Of a stretch of DNA of 64,000 nt, positions 1 through 11,930 are shown one piece after another. The DNA is from Misgurnus anguillicaudatus. Taxonomy: Eukaryota > Chordata > Actinopteri > Cypriniformes > Cobitidae. The stretch lies in NCBI RefSeq assembly GCF_027580225.2, contig NC_073360.2, forward strand, positions 10,966,501-11,030,500, read 5' to 3'. The first letter of the stretch is position 1. Every line of letters starts with the position of its first letter. The notes under the pieces were generated by a model. It saw only the letters and a program-made list of their open reading frames with translations, did not search any database and had not been told where the DNA came from. A program made the translations under genes and the position numbers.

Positions 1-57
1 TTTGTCTAAGTTGAGGTAAGAACATAGTAAAATATTGAAAAACTGTGCTGTTTTCAT
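1..57 (+). repeat. truncated end of a TTAA-flanked DNA transposon
   Basis: The sequence TCTAAGTTGAGGTAAGAACA and what follows match the right end of the element at 14290-15520, ending GTTTTCAT before TTAA at 58-61. The rest of this copy lies before the window. Confidence 0.7.
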
Positions 58-1583
58 TTAATTTGGTTACTTGGTCACTTTTATATTTTTATACAGTGTT
101 TAAGATTAATTTAATTACTTATTCAGCATTTATTTATTCAGATTACAATTTTGAATTAAATGAAAGCCATACATTTTATTTCAGGGTTATTATGCATTTT
201 GTTCAGGGACCATCGACAGAAAAGCAAACAATATTTTTTTCCCTTGTATGATCATAATCAAGTCAAAACTGTTTAAGTTGGCTAACATTTGACAAGGTCA
301 ATCTCCCATGTTTTCATCGCGGGTGCTTGAGCGTATGCGCAAATTTAACGGCAGCTGTTCTAGTGTCGGATTCACAAGGGTGCTAGCCATTCTGTCTTTG
401 TAAGTGTGTGAAAGTGTGAGGAAATGGAGAGAAACTGAGCTGATACATCCTGTCAATCACTCGCATGGGTGTGAAATCCCGCACACGAAGAGGCGTTAAA
501 TACGCCGCTCGCACCGTTGAGACGAAAATGGATTTAATAAAAGAATGTTACCCTTGATAGAGCACATGTCACAGAGACACCTGTTTGATGCGTATGTGTT
601 TTCATTAACTTTTGAAACGTAAGCTCATCTACATATCATATATACAGAACATTTACAAAAAACACTCGTTTCCAAATCCTTCCAAGATTGTTCCAGATTT
701 TGGATCGTACTTGGGGCAGTCAATGCCTTAACACTTAAGATAACTTTGGTCCTAACGTACCCCCAAATTAGAGAGAAACAGCCTTGCAACAGCTTTGGGA
801 CTTAAACCTAAACTTAGCCTAACCTAAACCTGAGTTTTATTGGTTGATTACATTGTTTTGTAACCTCATCCTTATAATGTGATGTTTTAAGATATTTATT
901 GGATTTTAACAATGGTTAAAATAGGGCATTTACTTCTTACTGGGTAGCCTAAAAGGAATAAACCTATCCACACTGCCTTTACTTCTGCACAGCATTGCCA
1001 TAATGTGTCTTATTACATAAATCTCTCAGCCTTGATAAGAAATACAGCAAGGTTGATATCATGTCATGTGTGCGTATTGTCAGTTTTTGCCCGGGGGAGA
1101 TATCACGGACCAATATCGAACAAAACGCGACGATTCAGTTGGCCACCCAGAGTCTCCTTTCTTTAAATCTTACTTTGACCTTATCGTATCTTAAAATCAA
1201 TGCTCGGTGCTACTTAAACCATGGCAGTGGCTGCGGCCAATAGATTACTGCAGACCAGCATCCAGGAGGCAGTTTTGATATAGATCAGCTCAGGACGTAC
1301 GGATCATTTCCAGGAATGAGAGCGGGATGGTGTATTGAGTGCTATGTTTTATGTCGAGGACTTATCGGACAGGCCAGAATCTTTCAGGACAGAAAAATCC
1401 TTTCGCTTTTGAGACTAACTTTAATATGGTATCCTTCACGTTTTCAATGGTTTTCCATTTCTACCTAGGGACATATCAACTCAACAGATAACGTTTTTGC
1501 CTCTAGCTCGACTGGTAGCACAAGCAACTCAATGCACTGAAAATTGATTTAAATAAAGCCAAATATATGAATAAAATCCTTAA

Positions 1584-1956
1584 AGGTGCAGTGTGTAATT
1601 TTTAGAAGAATCTCTTTACAGAAATGCAAAATAATATACAAAACTATATGATCAGGGGTGTATAAAGACCTTTCTTTATAAACCGTTATGTTTTTAGTGC
1701 CTTAATGAGCTGTTTTTATCTACATACACTGAGGGTCCCCTTGAATGCGCCATTTTGTACCGCCATTTTTCTACAGAAATACTTACTGGACAAACTTTTT
1801 TTACTAAGTTGTCTCCGACTATGACATGTTTGTCCGGTGGCGGCTAACGTAGCTTCTCTATGAGTTTCAAAAGTGAGGGGTGAGCAGTGGACTGAGCCGT
1901 TGGTTGCAATTCACAACATCACCACTAGATGCCACAAAAATGTACACACTGCACCT
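1584..1956 (+). repeat. TTAA-flanked MITE, AGGTGCAGTGTGTA family, copy 1
   Basis: Terminal inverted repeats start AGGTGCAGTGTGTAATTTTT and end in the complement TGTACACACTGCACCT. TTAA lies directly outside both ends (1580-1583 and 1957-1960). Related copies are at 11931-12839 and, reversed, 21360-21675. Size and target fit a non-autonomous piggyBac- or Kolobok-type element with no ORF. Confidence 0.85.
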
Positions 1957-3205
1957 TTAAGTAATGACGGTTGAAAAGTATTGGTTGTAGTAATGTATCC
2001 CACAATAACAATGCACTAGACTTGACCTTCCATTACCTTTCGGTGTGATGAATGAACAAGAATTAATGCCTGCTGCTTTTATATATTTTAGGCTAGCATT
2101 TCTAAAAGAAGTAGAAATATACAGAATAAGCCACAAAAATCCCCACGGAAAGTTGTAATGTTCAACTATTTATGCCAAATGTTTCCTAGGTATTGCGAGC
2201 CGGGATGAAAGAGAATATCTAAGGACATACTGTATTAAGTATTAATGCTTAATAATATAAATGACTAATATTAAGTGACATTCTCGAATTTAAGTTTACA
2301 ACTTTCTTCGTCTAAATGCCACTTCTGTTTTGTTAAATTTCATGCGAAAATGTCAGCAAACAGTTTTCGCTCTCATCAATTATACACATTTTGGAGTCCC
2401 ATTTAGGAGTCTATAAAGAAATAGGCAAAAACTTTTAAAGGAGTTATTAAAGCTCTGTGTTAGTCAAACTTTTCGCTCTGATTCATAAAATCCCAGATGT
2501 CCCAGTCAGTGACATCAAATTAGTTTCCGATTGATATGATTTTTAATATAAGACTCAGCTTGGTAGCTTTTTTGTCTTTTCTTTCAGTGCATTAAAAAAA
2601 TCTTTTAATCAGCCAGCATTGTTTCCTTGCCAAGAACACTATTGAAATAGGACACTTTATATTTGGCCTCTAAGAGAGATTACAGCCCCCCAGTAAAGAA
2701 AGGACCTGTTTTAATCCACCCGACTCAATCATTAATGTGTGTAAAAAGCCAGCTGCATTATTTTCAGAACAATATGTAATAATTTAGACGGCTGGGCAGA
2801 AGGCGACAATCCTGTTCGATAAGTGTTTCACATTTTTTTCTATTATTAAATGAATCACCCAAAGCTAGAATAAGACTTTTATGTGTTAGGCTAACAGATA
2901 CTGTGCAAGCGTGTTTAGGGAGGTTCACACTAAGAAAGTCCGCATGATCATTTCCTCCTTGCTGTGATGGTTAAAAATTTTGACTCGCCTTTCTTCAAAA
3001 TAGAATTAAATACTACTTACTTTTTTACATTTACTGGATTATAGTTATTTATATAATGTAATGTATTGTGAGATATACCCTGATACGAAATGGTTATTGA
3101 AAATCTAGTGTTTCATTTCAACTTCAGTCCATAGTAAATGCCTAAATTTGCAAATCAAATATTTTCTTGACGTCTGCCTAATATTTTGCTCCTTTCCCCT
3201 GACAG

Positions 3206-4083
3206 GTACGTTTAGAATGGCCGACAGACCTTGCGGTGAGCCCGATGGACAATTCCCTTTATGTGCTGGACAACAATGTCGTCCTGCAGATCTCAGAAAA
3301 CCATCAAGTGAGAATCGTAGCCGGTAGGCCAATGCACTGCCAGGTACCTGGCCTGGATCACTTCCTGGTCAGCAAAATCGCCATCCACGCCACCTTGGAA
3401 TCCGCCAACGCTCTCGCCGTCTCCCACAACGGCATACTTTACATCTCCGAATCGGACGAGAAAAAGATCAACCGCGTGCGACAGGTCTCCACCAATGGCG
3501 AGATCTCTCTGGTCGCTGGCGCCCCTAGTGGCTGCGACTGCAAAAACGATGCAAACTGCGACTGCTACTCTGGCGATGACGGCTACGCCAAAGACGCCAA
3601 ACTGAACGCACCGTCCTCGCTGGCGGTCTCACCCGATGGAGAACTATTCATCGCCGATCTGGGTAACATACGAATACGCTACGTCAGAAAAAACAAACCG
3701 TTCCTCAACCCGCTAAATATGTACGAGATTTCCTCGCCGATTGACGACGAACTCTACCTGTTTGACGTGAACGGGAGTCACGTTTTTACTCAAAGCCTGA
3801 CCACTGGAGACTACTTGTACAACCTGACATATTCAGGCGACGGTGACCTGAGCAGCGTCACGGACAAAAATAAGAACAAAGTGACTATTCGTAGAGACAC
3901 CACTGGATTGCCTCTTTGGCTGATGGGTCCTGATGGTCAGACTTTCTGGTTTACTATTGGAACTAATAATGGGCTCAAAAGTGTTGCCACTCAAGGTCAA
4001 GAAGTAGCTATGATGACTTATCATGGAAGTTCAGGATTGCTGGCCACAAAAAGCAATGAAGATGGGTGGACTTCCTTCTATGA
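3206..4083 (+). CDS. tenm2: teneurin exon A: end of NHL propeller and first YD-repeat strands
   Basis: 878 nt, residues 1-292 of the visible protein plus two bases of the next codon. The acceptor is a pyrimidine-rich tract ending in GACAG, and the first codon is GTA ([11 protein letters not shown]). The donor is GA|gtgagt. NHL-type strands (DLAV...[42 protein letters not shown]) occupy about residues 1-170. A cysteine cluster, [11 protein letters not shown], sits near residue 113 and matches the conserved teneurin propeller insert. YD-like strands follow ([19 protein letters not shown]). The propeller carries teneurin self-recognition. An NLTY N-glycosylation sequon is present. No ATG start belongs here, because this is an internal exon. 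Confidence 0.95.
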
Positions 4084-4547
4084 GTGAGTATACTCAATAT
4101 TTACTGATATACGAAAGACTGCCCAATGATTCGTGGGGAATCATGTGATCGAATGTGTTATAGGTGCACTGATACAAAGTTTCTGCGCTGATACCGATAA
4201 TTGGTTACTTATAATGACATTTACTGATATGATTTAACTCCTTGTTTTAAATTATTATGTCATGAAATTAGCGTAGATCGTATAAACTGAGATACAGTTT
4301 TCATACTGACACAAATTAAGATAATCACACAGTAGGGCTCTGGTGCATTTTTCAACCCCTTCTGATTTCCAGGATATACAATAATCTACTTTAATCATCG
4401 GCTGTTTTAAACAATCGTCCGATAGTAAGGAAAATGCTTTTATCTGCCGATACAGATTATAGGCCAATATATTGCATCCCTAAAAATTATCTATTTTTCG
4501 GGTTTAGCTCAAGTAGGCAACAACATTGGTGTGTCAACATTGGTGTG

Positions 4548-5395
4548 TAGGGATGCACCAACATGAAAATTCTTGGCCAAAGCCGAAACCGAATAAAATG
4601 AAAAACTCAGCCGAATACCGAATATTTTTTTATTGTTCATTTTCCTAATTATTTTGCCAATTTTCCACACCATTGCAGAAGGTACATCCAGAATGTCCTT
4701 TATAGATATACTAGTTAAAACTGTTCCATTTACATTCAACCAAATAAATGCATTTTGGCTCTACGGATATTATTCCGATCTTCGATTCCTGCGCAAAAGG
4801 CAAATAACCTATCCTTAAAGCCACACTAAAGAGTTTTTGCTCTTTGCTCCCCCTACAGGGTGGAAGCGGAATTGTCCATTACCTCTGTCGTAAATAATTT
4901 AGCCTACTGCAGCAAAACTGGCTCTGATTGGATTTTAGGTCTGCCGTAGAGCAAGTTTTTGTAGTTTTCACACGAACTACAGGACCGCGACCTGACGGTT
5001 GGAAACTTCTTTAGTGCGGTTTTGGCCGATAAAGAGCTGCAAAGCGAATGTGAAAGTGCCGTTCACCCTGTTTCGAGTGGATGAAAGACTGAAACTTTTT
5101 TGGAAACGTTATTTTAAGGTAAAAAAAACTCTGTAGTGTTGCTTTAAGAAAATTGCAACAACATTTATATAGCACTCGTATGTTTAGCAATGCGGACTTG
5201 TGCATGTGTGCACGGTCAAGGACGATCAAAGGATGAGAGAGAGTGCGGGAAGATTGACAGAGGAAAAAGCGCTCAACAAGGCGGTCTAACAAAAAGCTTA
5301 TTATTAATAAACGTTTTATTTTTTTTGTTTAATGTAGAGTTTTTTGCTTTTTACAGCCGAATAATTTCAGTTGCCGAAAATTCGGTACATCCCTA
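4548..5395 (+). repeat. hAT-like non-autonomous element, 8-bp TSD TTGGTGTG
   Basis: Ends TAGGGATGCACCAA... and ...TTCGGTACATCCCTA are inverted copies. An exact 8-bp duplication TTGGTGTG lies at 4540-4547 and 5396-5403. Interior motifs (GGCCAAAGCCGAAACCGAA and its inverse) are also inverted. No transposase ORF is present. A TTAA MITE is nested at 4819-5143. Confidence 0.85.
4819..5143 (+). repeat. TTAA MITE nested in the hAT element
   Basis: Left end AGCCACACTAAAGAGTTTTT; the right end is its inverse, ACTCTGTAGTGTTGCT. TTAA flanks both sides (4815-4818, 5144-5147). It interrupts the hAT element's interior and is therefore younger. Confidence 0.8.
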
Positions 5396-6834
5396 TTGGT
5401 GTGTTTGGGACCATATGGTGAAAGGGATCCCACTCAGGTCCTTTATGGAAGGGTTTACTTTTTGTCCCAGGGCCCTGTTAATTTATGAGATTGACATTTG
5501 TAATGAGACAACAGCTTGCTACTGAAATGCGGTTTTATTGTATTTGCCACTTTTAAAATTGCCTGAAGGCTATTTTCTCTTGACTACACCCAACCGCTCT
5601 AATCGATTCAAGGTTAAATATCACATACTGACAGCATCTGTATGCCTGCTGCCAGAAGAAAATAATTTTGATTTGTTTACAGTAATGCACTTACTGTATG
5701 TATTGGCACATTTATATTTATGTGACCTTGGCGTTCAAAATCACTTCACGCAGTTGTAGTGTTTACTTTAATGTACAAACGCTGCATATTTGATAAGAGA
5801 CGCTAAACGAATCTACTGTAGATAACCGACTCTAAGAGGTGCCTCAAGCGCATACTTCCCTGGTTCAGATGAACTTAATTCATTTCATTTTTCCTCCTCC
5901 TGTGTTTTATCACGACTCAAGCTGTCATACAAGTTGTTTAATCCCTCTTTGCTAAATGAACAAATAGCAGGCAAAGTACATTTGCTCAATAATTGCAATT
6001 AGAGACGGAGGGGGAGAAGCAATAATTAACATCAGCAATAGTTGCGCCCTTGTTTTTCTTTCCCAAGTAATTAGATCCCTCCTTTCCCTTGGGCTGAATA
6101 GAGTCGTCTTTGCGATAAAGGAAGTTTGGTTTATGTTTGGTTTTGTTTTGATTGTTTTTTGGAAGTTGTAATTAGTTTTATTTTATTCGGCATAATTGAC
6201 TTTAAAGGTCGAGCTGCCATCTGAGGGCCAAAGTCGCAGTTTTTCCTGCACTTCAACAGAGCGTCCCAGGCAATTTATCTGCTCTCTCCAACACGCAGCA
6301 CACCCGCTTTATCATCTGTGCCACCTGAATTCATTACGTTTCTGTGAAGCGTGTTCGCCTGCGGATGCTAAATCGGCCTGGACCTGTGCAGGGGGCTGTA
6401 CACAGAGTAGCAGGACCATAACAAAGACATCTGCTGAATAGATGTCCATCTACTCTATTCAACTTTGCAAATTTGTTGTGTTGCTGTGTAAGCCATTCCA
6501 GATCCATTTGATCTGTTTAAAGAGCCAGTAAGATGCCAATTTTAAGTGTCCTATCACTGTTTATTAGTCCCGGACTACAGGTTTAAATGCATGCAAGGTC
6601 AAAAAGCACTGTAATTTACTCAAAATATAAATTTAAAATTACCCCATTTCTCAGAGATCTCCAAACAATTCGTGTGAAGCTGTTCAATGACTCAGTCTTC
6701 CTAAACCTCACCTTTCAGTAGCCTACTCTGCTCTGATTGGTCAACGGACAGAGTCTCCGCACAGACCACAGATCAGTGGCACAGACCAACAAAAGTGCAA
6801 CATGTATTGACCTAGTGCTAACATGATTTACTAA

Positions 6835-7615
6835 GAGGATATTATCGATATCAATACACAACATTCATCATTAATCCAAGCAATAAAAACGACGATAGAA
6901 ACAAAAAAATCACTAATTTAAGCATTTATGTAAGCTAACCGGGTCATGGCAAAACCGTAAGTGAGCATGCGTTAGCCGTTTGCTAACGTGACTCTCTGAC
7001 AGTATATTAAGAGTTTAAACAACGACATCATTCATCATTAATCCAAGCTATAAAAACAACAATAGAAACTAACATTTTACACTCATTTAAGTATTTATGT
7101 AAGCTAACCAGGTCATAGCAAAACCGTAAGTAAGCATGCGCTAGCCGCTTGCTAACGTGACTCTCTGACAGTAGCCTATATTAAGAGTTTAAACAACGAC
7201 ATCATTCATCATTAATCCAAGCAATAAAAACAACAATAGAAACTAACATTTTACACTCATTTAAGCATTTATGTAAGCTAACCAGGTCATAGCAAAACCG
7301 TAAGTTAGCATGCGTTAGCCGCTTGTTAACGTGATTCTCTGACAGTATATTAAGAGTTTAAACAACAACATCATTCTTCATTAATCCAAGCAATAAAAAC
7401 AACAATATAAACTAACATTTTACACTCATTTAAGTATTTATGTAAGCTAACCGGGTCATAGCAAAACCGTAAGTGAGCATGTGCTTGCCGCTTGTTAACT
7501 TGACTCTCTGACAGTATATTCAGAGTTTAAACAACAACATCATTCATCATTTATCCAAGCAATAAAAACAACGATAGACATTAACATTTTTACACTCATT
7601 TAAGCAAGTATGTAG
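6835..7615 (+). repeat. tandem array, about 4.6 copies of a ~168-bp unit
   Basis: The marker CATCATTCATCATTAATCC recurs near 6863, 7030, 7204, 7373 and 7542, a spacing of 167-174 bp. Each unit contains ATTTATGTAAGCTAACC, GCAAAACCGTAAGT and CTCTCTGACAGTA. Units differ by a few percent and small indels. The array sits inside a longer repeat-like block (about 6545-8180) whose ends I could not define. Confidence 0.85.
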
Positions 7616-8227
7616 CTATAATCATACTTACAGGTTGTGGTTAGGAGACGCATGTTGTTCCAAATAAAGTGGGTACTGAACCATCTTTCATTGCCAAACG
7701 TCTAGTAAATCCCTCTGTTAAAAATTAATTTTCACAGCCAAACGTTTAGTAGGCCTATATCCTTTCTTAAAAAAGTAATTTTAACCACAGATTCTTCATC
7801 TATCTTCATCCTTTGGTAGTGAAAACAACACAAACTGAAAACACAGCGTGATATGATGTTGACACACTACTAGCTGTAGGCGAGTCATAGTTTTCGTTTC
7901 TCCCGCTGCAAAGCTGAAGGCGGAGATTATTACGCAAAATAAAGTGTGACATGGATAAAGTCAGGCAGGAGATTCAATTCATATGACGACTCGTTTCAGC
8001 GATTCAGAGTCGACTTCCTACTTTAGAAGCCAATAACTTTATTTATCGTGCACTTTTTGGTTCAACTACTTTGCACATTGTTTACATTGATGGACAGCTA
8101 CATGACACACTGCAATACAGGTCAGTTTCAATTTTGGATCTGTGTGGCTGTTTAGTGTTCCATAGAACACTAAAGGAGAATTTTAAAGGTGCCGTTTTTG
8201 TGATCCCATTTTTCAAACTTTAGTTAA

Positions 8228-8648
8228 AGGAGCAATGAATCTGTTGATGTTATTGTTTTATATTGTTGTGTGAAGTCTACTTGCGCCCACTGCTATTATT
8301 GGACAGCTTCATTACATGTGGGGAAATGTTTTAGAAACATATATGTTTGACCCACAAAAGATTCTGGGTGCCAAAGATGGTACACATAAATGACAATACG
8401 TATGGTAAAGTAGAAACAAAACTTTAAACTCGACGTGACTAAATTACCATATACAACACAGTAAGCGCGCATCGGAATCTTAACTGCGGCTGGTAAGTCC
8501 TTTCAATAACTTTGTATATAGATCACAAATGGTCAAAATAGATACAACCTACATTTGAGCTCTCAAAAAAGTGTAGTCTATGACATACGTTTGTGAGTAT
8601 TTGTCCATTTAGGGGCAATTTTAAGAAATGCTCCAGTCCCAGAGTCCT
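8228..8648 (+). repeat. possible TTAA-flanked element
   Basis: AGGAGCAATG... to ...CAGAGTCCT, flanked by TTAA at 8224-8227 and 8649-8652. Only a short AGGA/TCCT inverted terminus is visible, so this rests mainly on the target duplication. Confidence 0.4.
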
Positions 8649-9364
8649 TTAACTGGGTCAGTTATCCATGACTACAGTAGATTACAGCTCCAAAAGGAGA
8701 TGTTTTGAGGTCTTGGCTCGTTTCCCTCTCCGAGATGAATCGGTCGTTTCTCTCCACACTTCACAGCCTGCTGAGGGAAAGCTCACATGGACTCTGGCGA
8801 ATAGAAAATACGGGGAAGGGATTGGGTTGGAGGGGTAGAGGAAAAACATGATCATTTGCTTGCTTGCCAAAGAAAGAAAGAAACAGAAGTGTTGTGAGTC
8901 GTGTGCAGCCATTTTTATCTCTATTTGGTTTCCAGCCCCCAACCTATTTTCTTTATCCCTTGATTAAAGCAACAGATAAATAAGAAATATAATGAAAACT
9001 ATTTTGGAGTGGAAGTAAATTCACAGGTAAAAATAAGTATCACCATAGCTGTGGCCTTCACTTTATTATTGCTACGGTAGATGACAGTGTTTTAGTCTGT
9101 ATGTGGCACAATGAATTTTCTCCGAAATAGATTTGTGCGATTGTGGCTGGTACAGTACCTTGTCTCAATGAGGGATTTTTAATAGGGGTATGTGGACACC
9201 AGGGAGTACTTAGGTTGGATACAGGGCTAATTTTATTTTGCTTTGTTAAACCCATAAAAACAGACAAAATAATAGATTAAACTAACTAAATTGTGATTAT
9301 CCTGTGATTTATTTTTATTTTTTTAGGGAAAAAAAAATATTATATAATATATATATACAATTTA

Positions 9365-9540
9365 AAAATGTCTGGGTAAATATTGACCCAATGCTGGGTT
9401 GTTTTAACCCAACTGCTGGGTTATTATAACTCATGGTTGCATAACAACAACCCAACATTGAGTAATTTTTAACCCAACATGTGTTTTGTCCAATATTTAT
9501 CCAACATGGGTCAAAATAATCCAGCCATTTTTAGAGTGTA
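9365..9540 (+). repeat. inverted-repeat MITE, CCCAGC/GCTGGG family, copy 1
   Basis: Repeated and inverted AACCCAACTGCTGGGTT-type words occur, with ends AATGTCTGGGTAAATATTGA and the complementary TGGGTCAAAATAATCCAGCC. Related copies are at 42832-43032 and 45823-47350. Confidence 0.7.
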
Positions 9541-9660
9541 ATAAATCATATGAATTATAGAATATTAAATAATAAATGGTATTAATACACATAATAAATC
9601 ATGTTTTAAATATTTTATTATTATATATTAATACATAATGTAGTAGTCAACTATATTTAA

Positions 9661-9716
9661 TTAATAATAATAATAATACATCATATTAATTAATAATAAT
9701 AATAATAATATAGTAT
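9661..9716 (+). repeat. AAT-rich simple repeat
   Basis: Imperfect (TAA)n runs with interruptions in an otherwise AT-rich stretch (about 9540-9720). Confidence 0.8.
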
Positions 9717-10235
9717 TATTGATAATGCAAAGAAATGTAGAGTATAATAAGATTGATAAGGCTGTGGGGCACATAAGACAAAAAAATATTTTAATAGTCA
9801 TCTATTTACTGAGATTTACAGTCTCTGTTTGTTTTAGATGTAGCTGGGTGGAGCTGCCACTTCATGTTGGAAGGTTTATCAGAGATGCAGGATCTATCTG
9901 TACACTACTGCGCTACACAGCTCTTTTTCTGAGTGATATTTTCATATTATTGCTTTTTATTTTCTGATCCAAGCGTTTTTATATTGCTTTTATTCAGTTA
10001 ATGAAAGTATTTGGCTTTTTTTTGCCGAATACTTTCCGGATGTCAAGGTTGGATTGAAGCCATTTCGTAACATCATATTGCTTACTTGCATATATTGTGT
10101 GAAAGTCTGCAGACTTACTTGCATATATTGTGTGAAAGTCTGCAGACTCCGGTCTAAAGAAAACATGGCTTGTTTATGATTTGAGGAATAATCTGTATCT
10201 GTATGACAAACAGGTGAATTGTATTTTTAACTTAA

Positions 10236-11247
10236 AGGCCACATATTATTACACTGCAAAAAATGACTTTCTTACTTAGTATTTTTGTCTTGTCTTCAGT
10301 AGAAATATCTAAAAAATTTTAAATCAAGATGTATTTTCTTGATGAGCAAAATGACCTAAGAAAATAATACTAGTTTTTAGACAAAAATATACAAATTAAG
10401 TGAATTTGTGCTTACACCAAACAAAAATATCTGCCAATGGAGTGAGAAAATTTTACTTGAATTAAGTGTTTAAGAAAAAAGAAATCTTATTTCACAATTT
10501 TTTTTCTCACCCCATTGGCGGATAAATTTGCTTGTTTTAAGGACAATTTCACTTGAGTTGTATGTTGTTTGTCTTAAAACTAGACTTATTTGCTTGGGTC
10601 ATTTTGCTCATCAAGAAAAAGCATCTTGATTTGGGAATTTTTAGATATTTCTACTGAAAACAAGACAAAAATACTAAGTAAGAAAGTCATTTTTTGCAGT
10701 GCATTATGCAAAATACACTTATATAAGGTGTTTGGACATAAATGCGTGTTGGCAGTGTGAAAACCACCAGCCTAAAATGAAAAAAATTCACCCACTACTT
10801 CTTTTATAATCCCCATTAAACCAAAGCAGTCTCATTAGACATGCCGTTTTGATTCTTTTGTTAATGTGACATGACAGTGATAAAGCCCAGCCCACAATCA
10901 CTGACTGGTTCATTTTACCCAAACGCTTTCCTAAATGTGTTTGTTAGCATGATGTGGCGCAAATGTGGCTAAATATACTATTGTCTCAGACTGTATTCAC
11001 AGAAATCAGATCTATTTTTAATCAAAAGCACTCACTGTTTGTTTGTAAGGTAGTGAGGAGCTGTAGCTCATTTGCATTTAAAGGAACAGACATGAAAACA
11101 GCACTTTTTGGTCCCATCAAAATAAGGGCATTTGACATGCTATAAAAATGATCTGTGTGGTATTTTGAGCTGAAACTTCCCAGACACATTCTAGGCACAC
11201 CTGAGACTTATATTATATCTCGTAAAAATGGGCAAAATATGTGCCCT
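10236..11247 (+). repeat. TTAA-flanked DNA transposon with nested MITE
   Basis: Ends AGGCCACATATTAT and ...AATATGTGCCCT are inverted and flanked by TTAA at 10232-10235 and 11248-11251. The interior contains no transposase. A 450-bp TA-flanked MITE interrupts it 16 bp from the left end. The layout matches a family I remember as common in zebrafish. Confidence 0.8.
10252..10701 (+). repeat. TA-flanked inverted-repeat MITE, CACTGCAAAAAATGAC family, copy 1
   Basis: The two halves are long inverted copies: CACTGCAAAAAATGACTTTC at the left and GAAAGTCATTTTTTGCAGTG at the right. TA precedes it; the right flank CA is probably a mutated TA. Further copies lie at 35632-36005 and 49699-50007. A TA target suggests Tc1/mariner-type mobilisation. 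Confidence 0.85.
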
Positions 11248-11544
11248 TTAAAATTTCAGTGTAGCGTGGGAGGGACACTGCTTTATTTGACAGAAAACTT
11301 CATAAAAAAACAAAAAGCTAAACATGTCACATGTCTTGGGAAAGCCGAAATTCTTGTGATTTGAATGATGTAAACCGTTTTAAGAAACAATCAACACAGC
11401 AGATACAATTTTTTAGGAATGCTAAGTGGTACTCATGTTAGGGTTTGGTTTCAAAAAGCAATCAAGTTTGTCAATTCATTCTTACTTAATCTTCCTGACA
11501 CTTATTGTCTCATCTCATCTTTATATTCTTTCATACCTCCACAG

Positions 11545-11717
11545 GTATGATAACTATGGGCGGCTGACGAACGTGACCTACCCGACAGGAAGGGTGAGCA
11601 GCTATCGTACGGATTCAGATAGCACTGTGCGGGTGCAAACCGAGGGCTCCAACAAAGAAGACATTACGGTTACCACCAACCTCTCAGCATCTGGCACCTT
11701 CTACACACTTATGCAAG
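11545..11717 (+). CDS. tenm2: teneurin exon B: YD repeat
   Basis: 173 nt, residues 293-350. It completes the split GA|G codon from exon A and starts [15 protein letters not shown], a canonical YD/RHS strand with the Y-D-x-x-G-R-L signature. The acceptor is CTCCACAG and the donor is CAAG|gtaagg. An open frame continues into the intron but is not coding, because the next codon is completed by exon C (G|AT for Asp). NVT and NLS sequons are visible. It forms part of the large extracellular YD barrel. Wording such as [12 protein letters not shown] resembles teneurin-2 rather than the other paralogues. Confidence 0.95.
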
Positions 11718-11930
11718 GTAAGGCTGTCTGTAAGACTCCAATTAAACAATTTATTTGTCATAATAATGTGTGACCCTGTCTGTGAAATCTAGGCTAAAGT
11801 CTCATTATCTAAGGATGAGATTTGGAGCATCAAAGTTTGAGTTCAATCATTGGACTTGTGTGTGTGGTAGATGAGGTAAAGAGAGAGAGCAGGCAGGGGG
11901 AGTGGGGACTCAAAATGTTTTTAAAGTTAA

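Larger units (their letters stand above)
1..3205 (+). other. intron upstream of exon A (partial)
   Basis: No coding exon is seen. It holds a truncated transposon end at 1-57 and a TTAA-flanked MITE at 1584-1956. The remainder (about 62-1579 and 1961-3190) is unassigned, moderately AT-rich sequence. The pyrimidine tract and AG at 3190-3205 form the acceptor of exon A. Confidence 0.7.
4084..11544 (+). other. intron between exons A and B
   Basis: 7461 bp. It contains a hAT-like element (4548-5395) with a nested MITE, a 168-bp tandem array (6835-7615), TTAA elements (8228-8648, 10236-11247) and a CCCAGC-type inverted repeat (9365-9540). Unassigned unique sequence lies at 5404-6540 and 8653-9300. 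The stretch around 5850-6180 looks non-repetitive and could be conserved non-coding DNA. Confidence 0.7.

Noticed and set aside
6835..7615. CRISPR-like array
   Set aside because: The units are contiguous 168-bp tandem repeats without unique spacers, in a vertebrate genome.
11426..11773. Exon B extended to an upstream ATG and a downstream stop as a separate 115-codon gene
   Set aside because: The flanks are intronic. The AG acceptor at 11544 and GT donor at 11718 fit the teneurin frame exactly.
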